The notes under the pieces: model-generated | What the model saw: only the letters and a program-made list of their open reading frames with translations | What the model was told of the DNA's origin: nothing | Databases searched by the model: none | Shown here: in pieces, positions 11,185 to 19,095 of the stretch | Layout of the letters: each line of letters begins with the position of its first letter | Position numbering within the stretch: the first letter of the stretch is position 1 | Origin: CAVPUA01 sp963828015 | Lineage (GTDB): Bacteria; Actinomycetota; Actinomycetes; Mycobacteriales; Jatrophihabitantaceae | NCBI GenBank assembly: GCA_963828015.1 | Contig: CAWHCD010000004.1 | Location: 372,001-436,000, forward strand | Direction of reading: 5' to 3' | DNA: 64,000 bases | Translations under genes and position numbers: made by a program

Positions 11185-12270
11185 ATGACCCTCGCCGATC
11201 TGAGTACGCGAATCTCGGAGTTGTACGACGACACTGAACAATGCGCGGCGGCCGCCGGCCTGGTCTACATCACCGGCACGGAGCCCGGCATCCGACGTCG
11301 GCGGCAGGGACGCGGATTCGGCTACCGCGATGTGAACAACCGCCCGCTGTCTGATGAGGTGCTCAAGGAACGCATCCTGGCTCTAGCCATCCCACCTGCA
11401 TGGCGCAACGTGTGGATTTGCCCCGACGATGCCGGACACATCATGGCCGTCGGCGAGGACGACCGCGGCCGCAAGCAGTACATCTATCACGAGCGGTGGC
11501 GTGAACTACGCGATCTGCTGAACTTCTATCGGCTGATCAGCTTCGCCGAGCATCTGCCGCTCATTCGCGCGTACATGCAATCGCAGCTGCGTCGACGCAC
11601 CCTGGACCGCGATCAGGTACTCGCCGCGATGATCCGCATCATCGACACCACCGCCATCCGCATCGGCAACGAGACCTATGCCGAAGAGAACGACAGCTTC
11701 GGACTCAGCACGCTCACCAAAAAGCACGTCCAGGTTCACGGAGCGACAGTGCGGATGTCCTTCCCGGCCAAGTCCGGCAAGCGAGCCGATCTCAGCTTCG
11801 ACGACCGGGCGGTGGCGCGCGTCGTCACCAAGCTCGAGCAGCACCGCAAACGCCGGCTGTTCACCGTCGATGGCCAGACGATCGAATCCGGTGACGTCAA
11901 CGCCGCCCTGATCCAGCTGACCGGCGTGCATATAACGGCGAAGGATTTTCGAACCTGGCGCGGCACGCTCGCCGCCTTCACCCATCTCGAGGAAGCCCCC
12001 GAGGACGTCGACACCGAACTGGCGGTGATCGGCGCCGTTGATGAAGCCGCGCGGGTACTGGGCAACACCCGTGCCGTCGCGCGGGCGCACTATGTGCACC
12101 CACACGTCCTGAGTGCCTTCTCCGACGGGACCTTCCATGCGCATCTAGAGACCGGCGCGCGACACCGCGAAGAGCTGCTCGACGGGCACGAGCGGAATCT
12201 GCTGGCGTTCCTCAAGGTTGCCCTCGAGTCCGATCTGGACGCTGCCGCGCTCGGCCGGGCGGCCGATTGA
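11185..12270 (+). CDS. DNA topoisomerase IB (poxvirus type)
   Basis: 361 aa. Relaxes supercoils through a 3'-phosphotyrosyl link. The N-terminal domain (about 30-110) has the typical PPAWRNVWICPD; the catalytic part shows TAIRIGNETYAEEN (Arg), a TKKHV Lys, FRTWRGTLAA (Arg), and ARAHYVHPHV carrying the nucleophile Tyr near residue 292. All key residues appear intact. It follows the HAD gene by 2 bp. This enzyme is common in soil actinobacteria and often chromosomal, so its presence as element cargo is notable. Confidence 0.9.
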   Translation: MTLADLSTRISELYDDTEQCAAAAGLVYITGTEPGIRRRRQGRGFGYRDVNNRPLSDEVLKERILALAIPPAWRNVWICPDDAGHIMAVGEDDRGRKQYIYHERWRELRDLLNFYRLISFAEHLPLIRAYMQSQLRRRTLDRDQVLAAMIRIIDTTAIRIGNETYAEENDSFGLSTLTKKHVQVHGATVRMSFPAKSGKRADLSFDDRAVARVVTKLEQHRKRRLFTVDGQTIESGDVNAALIQLTGVHITAKDFRTWRGTLAAFTHLEEAPEDVDTELAVIGAVDEAARVLGNTRAVARAHYVHPHVLSAFSDGTFHAHLETGARHREELLDGHERNLLAFLKVALESDLDAAALGRAAD

Positions 12271-12364
12271 CGACAGGCGGCTGTCGTTTGGCTTGTCACC
12301 GAGCTGGGTATCGCATTCGACAACAGCGAGTTCGATGTCGTCACATATCGAGGAGGCACAACAG

Positions 12365-12613
12365 ATGGCGACCACCTGGCGAAGTCGGCAATCGACGACC
12401 TGCGGGCGCAATGGCTTCGGCCTAGTCAGCTTGCTCCTGCTCATTTGGTTGATCATCGGAGTGATTGCCGCCGGGCAACGTGGTTACTACAAGAGTTCCA
12501 ACGAGACGTGTGCGAAGGCCAGCACAATCGCCGTCACGATCGTCTCCGGGCCACTGAACTACTTCGGAGTCAATCCCAAGATCACCTGCCACGTGCCGCA
12601 GCCCTCGAAGTAG
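12365..12613 (+). CDS. Hypothetical single-TM protein
   Basis: 82 aa from ATG 12365, preceded by GAGGAGG at good distance. One hydrophobic segment (LVSLLLLIWLIIGVIAAGQRG) then a short outer part with two Cys residues (NETCAK and KITCHV) that could form a disulfide. No family recognised. Confidence 0.55.
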   Translation: MATTWRSRQSTTCGRNGFGLVSLLLLIWLIIGVIAAGQRGYYKSSNETCAKASTIAVTIVSGPLNYFGVNPKITCHVPQPSK

Positions 12614-13645
12614 GCCTGTCCGGTCCAACCGGGCTCGTCCTCCCCGAATCAGAAGCCGGTAGAGGCCAGATGTTCTGAGTAATCGGCAGGGGTAATCGCG
12701 ACTGCTCGAGTGCAGTTGACTCGTCCCACGGACTTGGCGAGCTGGCCCCCACGGCACGGCTACTTCGAAAATTCCTCGATGACCTTGGCTTAGCGGTCGA
12801 GGGTGGCGCGTGTCCTCGCGCTCGATGGCCTGCATGTCGATGACGACCTGATCGACCTGCAAGGTCGCCAGCGCGTCGAGCCGCGATCGAAGGGACGTTG
12901 CCTGCGAAGGTTTTGGCCAGGCCCAGCTGCGGAGACGTAGCGTAGGAGCCGACGAACTCGGCCTCGTCCTTTGCCCATAACCGGCACCAACTCGAGGTAT
13001 TCGCGAGCGATTGAGCGGCGCTTTCGAAGCCCTGTCCGTGATTCCCGAACTCTGGTTGGTTCCAGCCGTAGCGACGCCGAGGGTAAATTTCCGCCGGGCA
13101 GGTGGTTGACCAGTCGGTCCTGCTTGGCCTACCGTGTTCAACCTCAAACGCGGCTGGGTGAGCGTCGGTCGGCTAGGGCTGCGTAGCGCTTTGGAAGATC
13201 AGCTGGGCTTGTTCGGCTCCAAAGCCCCGATCGCCAGCCGGTCCCGGTGAGAGTGCTCAGCGTTCGCGCGTAGTGCTCGCGCCACCTCAACCATTGGTCG
13301 TCGCCGGTGATCAGGATTGGCGTCTCGCCAGAAGCGGCCCTTGTCCACCACCGGCTATGTCTTGCAGATAGCGGCCGAGGGTCTCCAGTTCCGACCACAG
13401 TTGCCGTCGTAGGATCGCACTTGGCCATCAGCGGAGTCGTCGATGGGAATCGGGGCCATCTCAGAGCCGGATGAGGGATCGCGTTGGGACGGGTTGTCCG
13501 CACCGCTGAGCGAGGCTCGGCATCGGAATGTCGGACCATGTTTCGTTTTGCATAACGAGCCTATGCCCAACAGGGTAAGCAGTTAATCGCACCAACGTCC
13601 CGCCGTTGGGGTTGAGGTGAGCCCGTTCTGGGCAATGCTTAGGAC
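12614..13645. other. About 1 kb without an intact gene; probable decayed coding region
   Basis: No complete gene is supported. On the minus strand, protein-like stretches occur in three different frames in succession: RRSIAREYLELVPVMGKG (about 12965-13020), EFVGSYATSPQLGLAKTFAG (about 12900-12960), and LDALATLQVDQVVIDMQAIE (about 12820-12880). This suggests one ancestral gene broken by several indels. The family is not recognised. Confidence 0.35.
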
Positions 13646-13813
13646 ATGACTGTTCCCGCGCCAACCCCCGATCCGGGCCCCGCACCACCGAGCCCAGATA
13701 ACTCGCAGCTGCCCGATCCGGGCGACCCGCCGGAGCCCTCGCCAACCGCGACCTCGCACCCGGTCGGTGAACAACAGGCGGCGCGCAACCGCGACAACGA
13801 ACCACCGGGTTGA
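13646..13813 (+). CDS. Small Pro/Asp-rich protein
   Basis: 55 aa (MTVPAPTPDPGPAPPSPDNS, later LPDPGDPPEPSP), almost entirely Pro, Asp, Ala and Ser, so disordered. First of four closely spaced same-strand small genes. AGGAC directly precedes the ATG. It shares the PDP-x-DPP-EPS pattern with the tiny ORF at 18646. No known family. Confidence 0.45.
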   Translation: MTVPAPTPDPGPAPPSPDNSQLPDPGDPPEPSPTATSHPVGEQQAARNRDNEPPG

Positions 13814-13816
13814 CCG

Positions 13817-13972
13817 ATGGCCGCCAACAAAGACTCGACCAGCACCGAAGAAAAGCCGGCGGCGACAGACATCAGTGAGAACGCGGACGACCGCCGGGCC
13901 AAGCAGAAGCGACTCGAAGAGACGGGCGAGCCCGAACGTGACCGATTGGGGAATGAGGACGGCGCGAGCTGA
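13817..13972 (+). CDS. Small charged protein
   Basis: 51 aa (MAANKDSTSTEEKPAATDIS, then RRAKQKRLEETGEPERDRLG), starting 3 bp after the previous stop, so probably translationally coupled. Rich in Glu, Lys and Arg with a short predicted helix. Too short for automatic gene lists but supported by context. Confidence 0.45.
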   Translation: MAANKDSTSTEEKPAATDISENADDRRAKQKRLEETGEPERDRLGNEDGAS

Positions 13973-13997
13973 TCTGCCAGGAGACCGAGGAGCGAAG

Positions 13998-14321
13998 GTG
14001 CCACAGCAAGCGTGGAATGCCAAGAGACAGCGGCAGTACGAGCACATCAAGCAGGGCCTAGAGGAGCACGGCCGCAACGAGGACGTCGCGGAAGAGATCG
14101 CGGCCCGAACCGTCAACAAGGAACGCGCCCGGTCGGGCGAAGCCGCGACTGCCAGCACTACATCGATCGAGGACATCTCCTCCGCACGCCGCGGAGGTCT
14201 GCGATCCCACCGCGGCCAGGGAGGTCGCACCCGAGACCAGCTTTACGCGGAAGCGAAACACAAGAACATCGCGGGCCGGTCGAAGATGACCAAGGCGCAG
14301 CTCGAGAACGCGGTCGACTGA
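13998..14321 (+). CDS. Plasmid-stabilization-protein-like small protein
   Basis: 107 aa from GTG 13998 with GAGGAG upstream. The sequence VPQQAWNAKRQRQYEHIKQG, EIAARTVNKERARSGE and RSKMTKAQLENAV belongs to a widespread actinobacterial family usually labelled plasmid stabilization protein or ChaB-like; its biochemical role is not established. The C-terminal part resembles a SAP-like or Rho-N-like nucleic-acid-binding helix pair (TRDQLYAEAKHKNIAG). Its TGA overlaps the next ATG by one base. Confidence 0.7.
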   Translation: MPQQAWNAKRQRQYEHIKQGLEEHGRNEDVAEEIAARTVNKERARSGEAATASTTSIEDISSARRGGLRSHRGQGGRTRDQLYAEAKHKNIAGRSKMTKAQLENAVD

Positions 14322-14581
14322 TGAGCGCAACACGCGCAGGGAAAGACGCGAACCCAAGAAAGAGCGAGGACGACGAGGTGTATGGCAACCGCGAGGAGGT
14401 GAGCACCGATGAAGTTCGAAACGGCAACCCTGGTCGACCACAATCGGACTACGAATCACCCGAAGTCAGCCCCGACGAAGCACCCCGCGAAAGCGTCCAC
14501 GACGCCCCCGCCGCGGACGCAGCCAATCCGTTAGCGCCGACCGTGCAGCGCCAAGCCGCAGCCCCCGAACACTCGTCATAG
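14321..14581 (+). CDS. Small acidic hypothetical protein
   Basis: 86 aa, starting inside the stop codon of the preceding gene (TGATG overlap), hence coupled. Polar and disordered (KSEDDEVYGNREEVSTDEVR), ending in an Ala/Pro-rich tail. Last gene of the four-gene run; a strong hairpin at 14665-14698 follows. Confidence 0.5.
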   Translation: MSATRAGKDANPRKSEDDEVYGNREEVSTDEVRNGNPGRPQSDYESPEVSPDEAPRESVHDAPAADAANPLAPTVQRQAAAPEHSS

Positions 14582-14664
14582 AAGGCACCACCCCACCATC
14601 CCGAACACATGCGGAGCGGAGTTCCTCGGTCCCCTGGCCATGTCTTGCACTGTGTAAGTGACCA

Positions 14665-14698
14665 AAGCCCCGCCCCCGCGGACTTAGGGGCGGGGCTT
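14665..14698 (+). terminator. GC-rich hairpin after the small-protein cluster
   Basis: Perfect 12-bp stem (AAGCCCCGCCCC with GGGGCGGGGCTT) around a 10-base loop, 83 bp after the last stop of the cluster. No long T-run, typical of high-GC terminators. Confidence 0.65.
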
Positions 14699-14708
14699 CG
14701 AGGAGTCG

Positions 14709-14913
14709 TTCGGGGAACAGCGGCGGGGCTTTCGCATGCCCAGAGATAACGGCCGAGGCCAACGCGGCCCGAACCGGCCTTAACCCGGGGACCCGCAATC
14801 TCGCCCAGGGCACGGGGCCTATAGATTCCCCTGTCGGCCGCTCTCGGTCCACTGCCTGGTATTGCGATCATCTCCCCCCGGGTCGGTGGGGTTCGTGCGC
14901 GTGCGCGCGCATA
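14709..14913. repeat. Dispersed imperfect repeat, copy A
   Basis: 14709-14740 matches 16436-16467 at 31 of 32 bases; 14845-14875 matches 16537-16567 at 27 of 31; both copies end in a GCGCGCGCATA run. The middle part is diverged in sequence and length. Confidence 0.65.
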
Positions 14914-14954
14914 GCAGCCTAGCGGGCGCGAATCGACTCCTAAAGGTTCTTCGG

Positions 14955-15218
14955 TCAAATGCCGAAGGTGAACTCGGGTTCGGGTAGTCCCGGTGCCCAG
15001 GGGCGGCCGGCCCCGAGTTCGCTGCGGTAGCGCTCGGCGTGCGCGTGGTGGGCGCCGTCCCAGAGCCAGATCGCCTGGGCCCCGTGCGAGACTCCTAAGC
15101 TCGCGTGGCTACCTTCGTGGCCGGCCATGAGCTGACAACGCGCCCCGACGGATAGGGGCGCGAAGGTAGCTTCGCAGCGCACGTCGGGGCGGATGGGGAC
15201 GGTGTCAGCGATGCTCAC
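14955..15218 (-). CDS. Hypothetical protein with Cys/His zinc-like motif
   Basis: 87 aa from GTG 15218 (AAGGACAAG upstream). The pattern RCEATF...GARCQLMAGHEGSHA with two Cys and two His looks like a small metal-binding site and recurs in short proteins of actinobacterial mobile elements and phages. It ends with WAPGLPEPEF. Function unknown. Confidence 0.55.
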   Translation of the reverse strand: MSIADTVPIRPDVRCEATFAPLSVGARCQLMAGHEGSHASLGVSHGAQAIWLWDGAHHAHAERYRSELGAGRPWAPGLPEPEFTFGI

Positions 15219-15419
15219 ATCTTGTCCTTGGTGGAACGTGCACCAGAGTGGCGATCACTGTTGACGTCGTAATCCGTGTTACCCCCGAACTCCTAGCTAC
15301 AAACCGCGAGGCTCGGGACGAAGCGGTCGACAGGCTGGCCCGTTCGCTTCCTGTCGCCAAGGCGATAGATCTCCGCGAAAGAGCCGGTCGCATCTTCGCA
15401 TCTGGCTATCGGAGGTAAG

Positions 15420-16271
15420 GTGGTTGTTCCGGCGAAACAAGCGCCTCCCTCCTCGAAGTCCCGCTGCGTGGTCCTAGCACCTCAGCCTTCGAGCACGATG
15501 GATCTGAGGCCCGCCGATGCGCATACCTCTTTCGCCATGACCAGCGACGGCCCGCTGCCGCAGCTGGCCGCCACCTACATCGACATCTCGCGTCGGCTGT
15601 TGACGCTGGAGGCGGTGGGCGATGCGTTCGTCGCGTTGACCACGCTGGGGGCGCAGGTACCCGGCGCTCAGGAGGCCGGCATCACGCAAGTCACCAAGGG
15701 CAGGTTTGAAACCCCAGTCGCGACAGGTGAGCTTTCCGCCCAGACCGACGCCATCCAGTACGAACTGGGGAGCGGCCCGTGCGTGGATGCGCTGGTGGAA
15801 CACCGCAACTTCCGCACCGGCGATCTGCGTAGCGACCCTCGTTGGCCGGAATTCGGAAGACGCGCGTTCGAGGCGACCGGGGTGCTCAGCATGCTCTCGA
15901 TTCGGCTATTTCTGGAAGACAACGATGAGCTGCTTGTCGGTCTCAACATGTACTCGCGGGAGCCGGATGCCTTCGGTGACGAGGCGGAGACGATGGGCGT
16001 GCTCCTGGCCACCTACGGTGCCTTTGCGCTGTCCAGCGCGCGGGCGCGCGAACAGGCGACCAATCTCGCGGCCGCGTTGGAGAACCGCACCGACATTGGT
16101 ATCGCGATGGGAATCCTCATGGCCCAGCACAAGGTGACCCGCGACGACGCGTTTAACCTGCTTCGAGTGTCAAGCCAGCACACCGGACGTAAACTTCACG
16201 ACGTCGCCACTGAAGTCGCGGACACCGGAGCGCTTCCGCTGCCCCCGCGCAAAGGCCCCACGAAGCGGTAG
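15420..16271 (+). CDS. GAF and ANTAR domain RNA-binding antiterminator regulator
   Basis: 283 aa. Residues about 50-200 form a GAF sensor domain (YELGSGPCVDALVEHRNF); residues about 220-275 form an ANTAR domain (RTDIGIAMGILMAQHKVT) that in this family binds paired hexaloop hairpins in RNA to prevent termination. GTG at 15420 has GGAGG only 3 bases upstream; the in-frame ATGs at 15498 or 15537 are alternatives, the last being close to the GAF start. The ligand and target RNAs are unknown. Confidence 0.8.
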   Translation: MVVPAKQAPPSSKSRCVVLAPQPSSTMDLRPADAHTSFAMTSDGPLPQLAATYIDISRRLLTLEAVGDAFVALTTLGAQVPGAQEAGITQVTKGRFETPVATGELSAQTDAIQYELGSGPCVDALVEHRNFRTGDLRSDPRWPEFGRRAFEATGVLSMLSIRLFLEDNDELLVGLNMYSREPDAFGDEAETMGVLLATYGAFALSSARAREQATNLAAALENRTDIGIAMGILMAQHKVTRDDAFNLLRVSSQHTGRKLHDVATEVADTGALPLPPRKGPTKR

Positions 16272-16727
16272 TCGGGGGTGAGCAGGCTCCGTCCAGTCCC
16301 GGGACTAGGCAGAGCTTAGGTCCCGTCCGTTGAACTAACAGCGGACGGGACCGCCCTCGGCTTCTCGCGGGATGAGCAACGATCACGTAGGCCCGCCGAC
16401 ATTACGTGCATGGTTGTGCGCATCGCCCCGCCGCATTCGGGGGACAGCGGCGGGGCTTTCGCATGCCACTAGCTGACGGGCGAGACCACTGCAAGGGCGC
16501 CGAGGGCCTGGGCCCGGCACCCCTTGGCGCCCTTCGCGGTCCACTGCCAGGTACAGCAATCATCTCCGCCTGGGTCTGACCGGGGTCGGGCGCGCGCGCA
16601 TAGGAGGTATGGCGTGATCCCTGGTCGGGATGGTGCGTCTAGCGCGCCGCCGAGTCGCGGTAGACGACGAAGTGACCCCCCGGCCTTGCCAGCCCCCAGG
16701 GCCGAGGCCGGGGCGGTCCTTCGCCGG
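16272..16727. other. Non-coding region with dispersed repeat copy B
   Basis: 456 bp between the ANTAR gene and a small minus-strand ORF. Contains repeat copy B (16436-16604). No gene supported; long frames on both strands here are low-complexity Arg/Pro/Ser shadows. Confidence 0.45.
16436..16604. repeat. Dispersed imperfect repeat, copy B
   Basis: Second copy of the repeat described at 14709-14913, same orientation, about 1.7 kb away. It is shorter in the diverged middle part. Confidence 0.65.
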
Positions 16728-16883
16728 CTACTCGGGATCCTCGGCGGGTTCGGTGCTGCCGGTCTCGCTCTGATTGTCGGGCTGGTTCTCGCCCGCCCCA
16801 CTGCCGGGCTTGGCGGCAAGGTCCGCCCGCTTTTCGACGAGGGATTCGGCTTGCTTCCCTGCGTCATGTTCGGGCGTGGGCAT
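16728..16883 (-). CDS. Small disordered acidic protein
   Basis: 51 aa (MPTPEHDAGKQAESLVEKRA, ending GSTEPAEDPE). An excellent ribosome site, AAGGAGACGGCG, directly precedes the ATG at 16883, which supports a real gene despite its size. Hydrophilic; no family recognised. Confidence 0.5.
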   Translation of the reverse strand: MPTPEHDAGKQAESLVEKRADLAAKPGSGAGENQPDNQSETGSTEPAEDPE

Positions 16884-16918
16884 CGCCGTCTCCTTCATCG
16901 CATCGGGCGCACTTCAAC

Positions 16919-17065
16919 CTAGAAGCGGGCGTTGAACGGGTACGACTTCGGCTGCTGATCAGCGCGGCGATTCATCGCGATGCTGTCCGGGACACGCTCG
17001 CCTCGGAGGTAATCCCAGGCCCCGGTCAGGCCGCCGAAGAGGACTGCGAGGAGACGCCCGATCAT
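16919..17065 (-). CDS. Hypothetical 48-aa protein
   Basis: MIGRLLAVLFGGLTGAWDYL followed by a polar tail (RGERVPDSIAMNRR). The N-terminal half could be one short membrane helix. No strong ribosome site. It lies 35 bp upstream of the gene at 16728-16883 on the same strand, so an operon is possible. Confidence 0.35.
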   Translation of the reverse strand: MIGRLLAVLFGGLTGAWDYLRGERVPDSIAMNRRADQQPKSYPFNARF

Positions 17066-17185
17066 GCATGAGAACGTGCCCGAGAACCCGCGACTTCAAA
17101 CCATTGGTGGCATACTGATTTCGCCGCCGCCCGAACAGTGTGGCCAGCGCGGCACGCTCTACGACATGTAGAGGGATGGTCCACG

Positions 17186-17536
17186 ATGGACATCGCCAAA
17201 CACATGCGCCCGGACGCCTCACTGCTGCTCGTTCTCTCCGGTGAACTTGACCTGGCCAGTGCACCCGGCCTCCGCGAAATCGGGCTCGGCATCATCACCA
17301 ACGCTGGCTGCCAGCGGATGTTGATCGACATGATCGACGTGTCGTTCATCGATTCCACCGGCATCAGCGCCCTGCTCACCATTCGCAACGCCGCGACCGA
17401 AGCCGACTTGCCCATGGCTCTGCTAGATCCTTCGGCGCGGGTGCGTCGGCTGCTGGAGATCACCGCCTTGGACACCATCTTCGAGATCGAACAGTCCGAC
17501 CATGCCACGTTCGGCGAGGACCTGATATCCGACTAG
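17186..17536 (+). CDS. STAS-domain anti-anti-sigma factor
   Basis: 116 aa from ATG 17186 (AGAGGGATGG upstream). Whole-length STAS domain of the SpoIIAA/RsbV type: LVLSGELDLASAPGLRE near the N-terminus and VSFIDSTGISALLTIRN with the phosphorylatable Ser near residue 58. Such proteins release sigma factors by binding an anti-sigma kinase when unphosphorylated. No kinase or sigma gene is present in the element, so it may act on host partners. Confidence 0.85.
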   Translation: MDIAKHMRPDASLLLVLSGELDLASAPGLREIGLGIITNAGCQRMLIDMIDVSFIDSTGISALLTIRNAATEADLPMALLDPSARVRRLLEITALDTIFEIEQSDHATFGEDLISD

Positions 17537-17603
17537 CCCATGACTTGATCGCGTCTAACGGGCTTCCGGCGGTCACCTCTCCTGGCGCCGATTGGGCACG
17601 AGA

Positions 17604-17635
17604 GGCCGCCACCCCGGCCCGGGGTGGCGGCCTTT
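17604..17635. terminator. Bidirectional-type terminator hairpin
   Basis: Perfect inverted repeat of GGCCGCCACCCCGG with a short loop, followed by TTT on the plus strand. It lies between the STAS gene and the convergent small ORF at 17663-17836 and can serve both. Confidence 0.75.
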
Positions 17636-17662
17636 CGTGGTTTACCCAGCCCCCCGGCCCGG

Positions 17663-17836
17663 TCAGGTGGGAATGTCCATTTCTTCGGCCGCGCCGGGCG
17701 TGGTCGGTGCCTGCGGCGCGTGCGGTGCGTCGTTGGACTGCGACTGACGCTGGTTCTGGTGTTGGGCTACGTCAATCTCGTCGCCGCGCTCTTCATCGGC
17801 CCGTTCGTCGTCGCGTTCGTTCCTGAATGCAGACAT
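17663..17836 (-). CDS. Small disordered Gln/Asp-rich protein
   Basis: 57 aa (MSAFRNERDDERADEERGDE, then QHQNQRQSQSNDAPHAPQAP). GGAAGAAG lies about 8 bases upstream of the ATG. Extremely hydrophilic. Unrelated by eye to the other mini-proteins except in composition. A plus-strand reading of the same DNA looks like an Arg/Leu shadow. Confidence 0.45.
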   Translation of the reverse strand: MSAFRNERDDERADEERGDEIDVAQHQNQRQSQSNDAPHAPQAPTTPGAAEEMDIPT

Positions 17837-18045
17837 CGTCGTCTTCTTCCAGTTGTTGGACTTGGCTGTATGCGTTTACCCGGGGCCGGCGCGTGCTAAC
17901 CCGATACGCCTCTCCGGTGCCGGAAGCAGCCGACGCCGGGCGTTTGGCCTACGCCGGTCGCGGGTAGTCGAGACTTGGGTGCCTCGCCTTCACGTACCGA
18001 CCGGGGGCCTATGAGGACTGATGACGTTTCGTCAGGGGGTTTGAG

Positions 18046-18342
18046 ATGCCAGTGTCTGAGACCGAACAGGCGGAGTGGTTAGCGCGTCTTGATCGGGAGC
18101 CGATCGAGACCGCGACCGCCGTTGCCGCGTTAGTGCAACACGATGTGCACTACGCAGGGGCGGGCAGTCATGTCCGGGTCGGGACGCGGATTTTGACTGA
18201 GGTCGCTGCACGGTCCTATGTGTCGTCGCTGCTGACGAGCGTTGACGAGGTGGAGGTTGCCGCGTTGGCCCGCAAATACATCACGACTGCGGTGATCGAG
18301 CCCGATGGTGCAGAGCCGCTAGGGATCGACATCGACAACTAG
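18046..18342 (+). CDS. Hypothetical protein
   Basis: 98 aa with a good ribosome site (GGGGG, 7 bases before ATG). Balanced composition with helices (TEQAEWLARLDREPIETATA) suggests a folded small protein. No family recognised. Followed after 88 bp by the DUF6582-like gene. Confidence 0.55.
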   Translation: MPVSETEQAEWLARLDREPIETATAVAALVQHDVHYAGAGSHVRVGTRILTEVAARSYVSSLLTSVDEVEVAALARKYITTAVIEPDGAEPLGIDIDN

Positions 18343-18430
18343 AGACATGCGGCGTGGCGGTCGTGTGGCCGGCTGGCCATGGCCCGCGTCTGGGCGTTTA
18401 ACGCTTGAAAGTCATGGGAACGATCGGCTC

Positions 18431-18649
18431 ATGGCGAAGAAACTCACCGCGAAGCAGCGCAAGAAGCTGAGCAAGAAGGACTTCGCGCTGCCAGGCAAAC
18501 GCAAGTACCCGATCCCGGATAAGGCACATGCCCGGAACGCGTTGGCGCGCGTCGCGCAGAACGGGACCGCGACCGAGAAGCTGAGGGTGCGGCGCGCCGT
18601 CAACAAGCGCTTCCCCAGCCTCAAAAAGAAGAAGAAGGTGAAGAAGTGA
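18431..18649 (+). CDS. DUF6582-like small basic protein
   Basis: 72 aa (MAKKLTAKQRKKLSKKDFAL, then GKRKYPIPDKAHARNALARV). The motif FALPGKRKYPIPD...HARNALAR-V is that of DUF6582 and phage-associated relatives; the Lys-rich ends suggest nucleic-acid contact. Its TGA overlaps a GTG start (GTGA) of a 26-codon ORF. Confidence 0.65.
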   Translation: MAKKLTAKQRKKLSKKDFALPGKRKYPIPDKAHARNALARVAQNGTATEKLRVRRAVNKRFPSLKKKKKVKK

Positions 18650-18726
18650 CCGACCCAGTACAGCTCCCCGACGATCCTCGCGTACCCGATCCATCGGACC
18701 CGCGACCGCCCGAGCCTTCGAACTGA
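18646..18726 (+). CDS. Tiny Pro/Asp-rich ORF (26 aa)
   Basis: GTG at 18646 overlaps the stop of the DUF6582-like gene by 4 bases. The product (VTDPVQLPDDPRVPDPSDPR then PPEPSN) repeats the PDP/DPP/EPS pattern of the ORF at 13646. Very short, so confidence rests on coupling and the pattern match. Confidence 0.35.
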   Translation: MTDPVQLPDDPRVPDPSDPRPPEPSN

Positions 18727-18744
18727 CCACCCGAGGAGTTATCG

Positions 18745-18951
18745 ATGACGGCACCAATGCCCGGCGACCCGATACCGACACCACCTGACCCCGACAAGCC
18801 GCTCACGCCGCTGTCACCTGGCGACCCGATACGCCGCCGCCAGCCCCCAACCCGGCCTGACAGCCGAGTACCGCATCGCCCATTGGCCCCGGCGAGATGC
18901 CTCCGACAGCGCCGCGCGGACCCAGAGAGGGGGCGTTTAATCCGCAACTGA
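18745..18951 (+). CDS. Small Pro-rich protein
   Basis: 68 aa from ATG 18745 with GAGGAGTTATCG upstream. The N-terminal half (MTAPMPGDPIPTPPDPDKPL) is Pro/Asp-rich like its upstream neighbour; the second half turns abruptly Arg-rich, while another frame continues Pro-rich to a stop (PDTPPPAPNPA), so a frameshift around 18828 is possible. Confidence 0.4.
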   Translation: MTAPMPGDPIPTPPDPDKPLTPLSPGDPIRRRQPPTRPDSRVPHRPLAPARCLRQRRADPERGRLIRN

Positions 18952-19048
18952 TCGTGGTAGAACCTAGGTGACCGCCTCGACCGTTAAGCGTCCTTCGCAC
19001 AAACGGTCGGGGCGGCCGTCGCCCCCATCGGTGGGGGGCGGCAGAAAA

Positions 19049-19072
19049 GCCCCCCGGCCGTCGCCGGGGGCT
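19049..19072 (-). terminator. Terminator downstream of csbD
   Basis: On the minus strand a GC-rich stem (GCCCCCGGC pairing with GCCGGGGGGC) is followed by TTTT, 24 bp after the CsbD stop codon. Confidence 0.75.
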
Positions 19073-19095
19073 TCTGCCGCGTTAGCGGGTGTTGA

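Larger units (their letters stand above)
14582..14954. other. Non-coding region with terminator and dispersed repeat copy A
   Basis: 373 bp with no supported gene. It holds the 14665-14698 hairpin and the first copy of a diverged repeat (14709 to about 14913) that recurs at 16436-16604. Confidence 0.5.
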
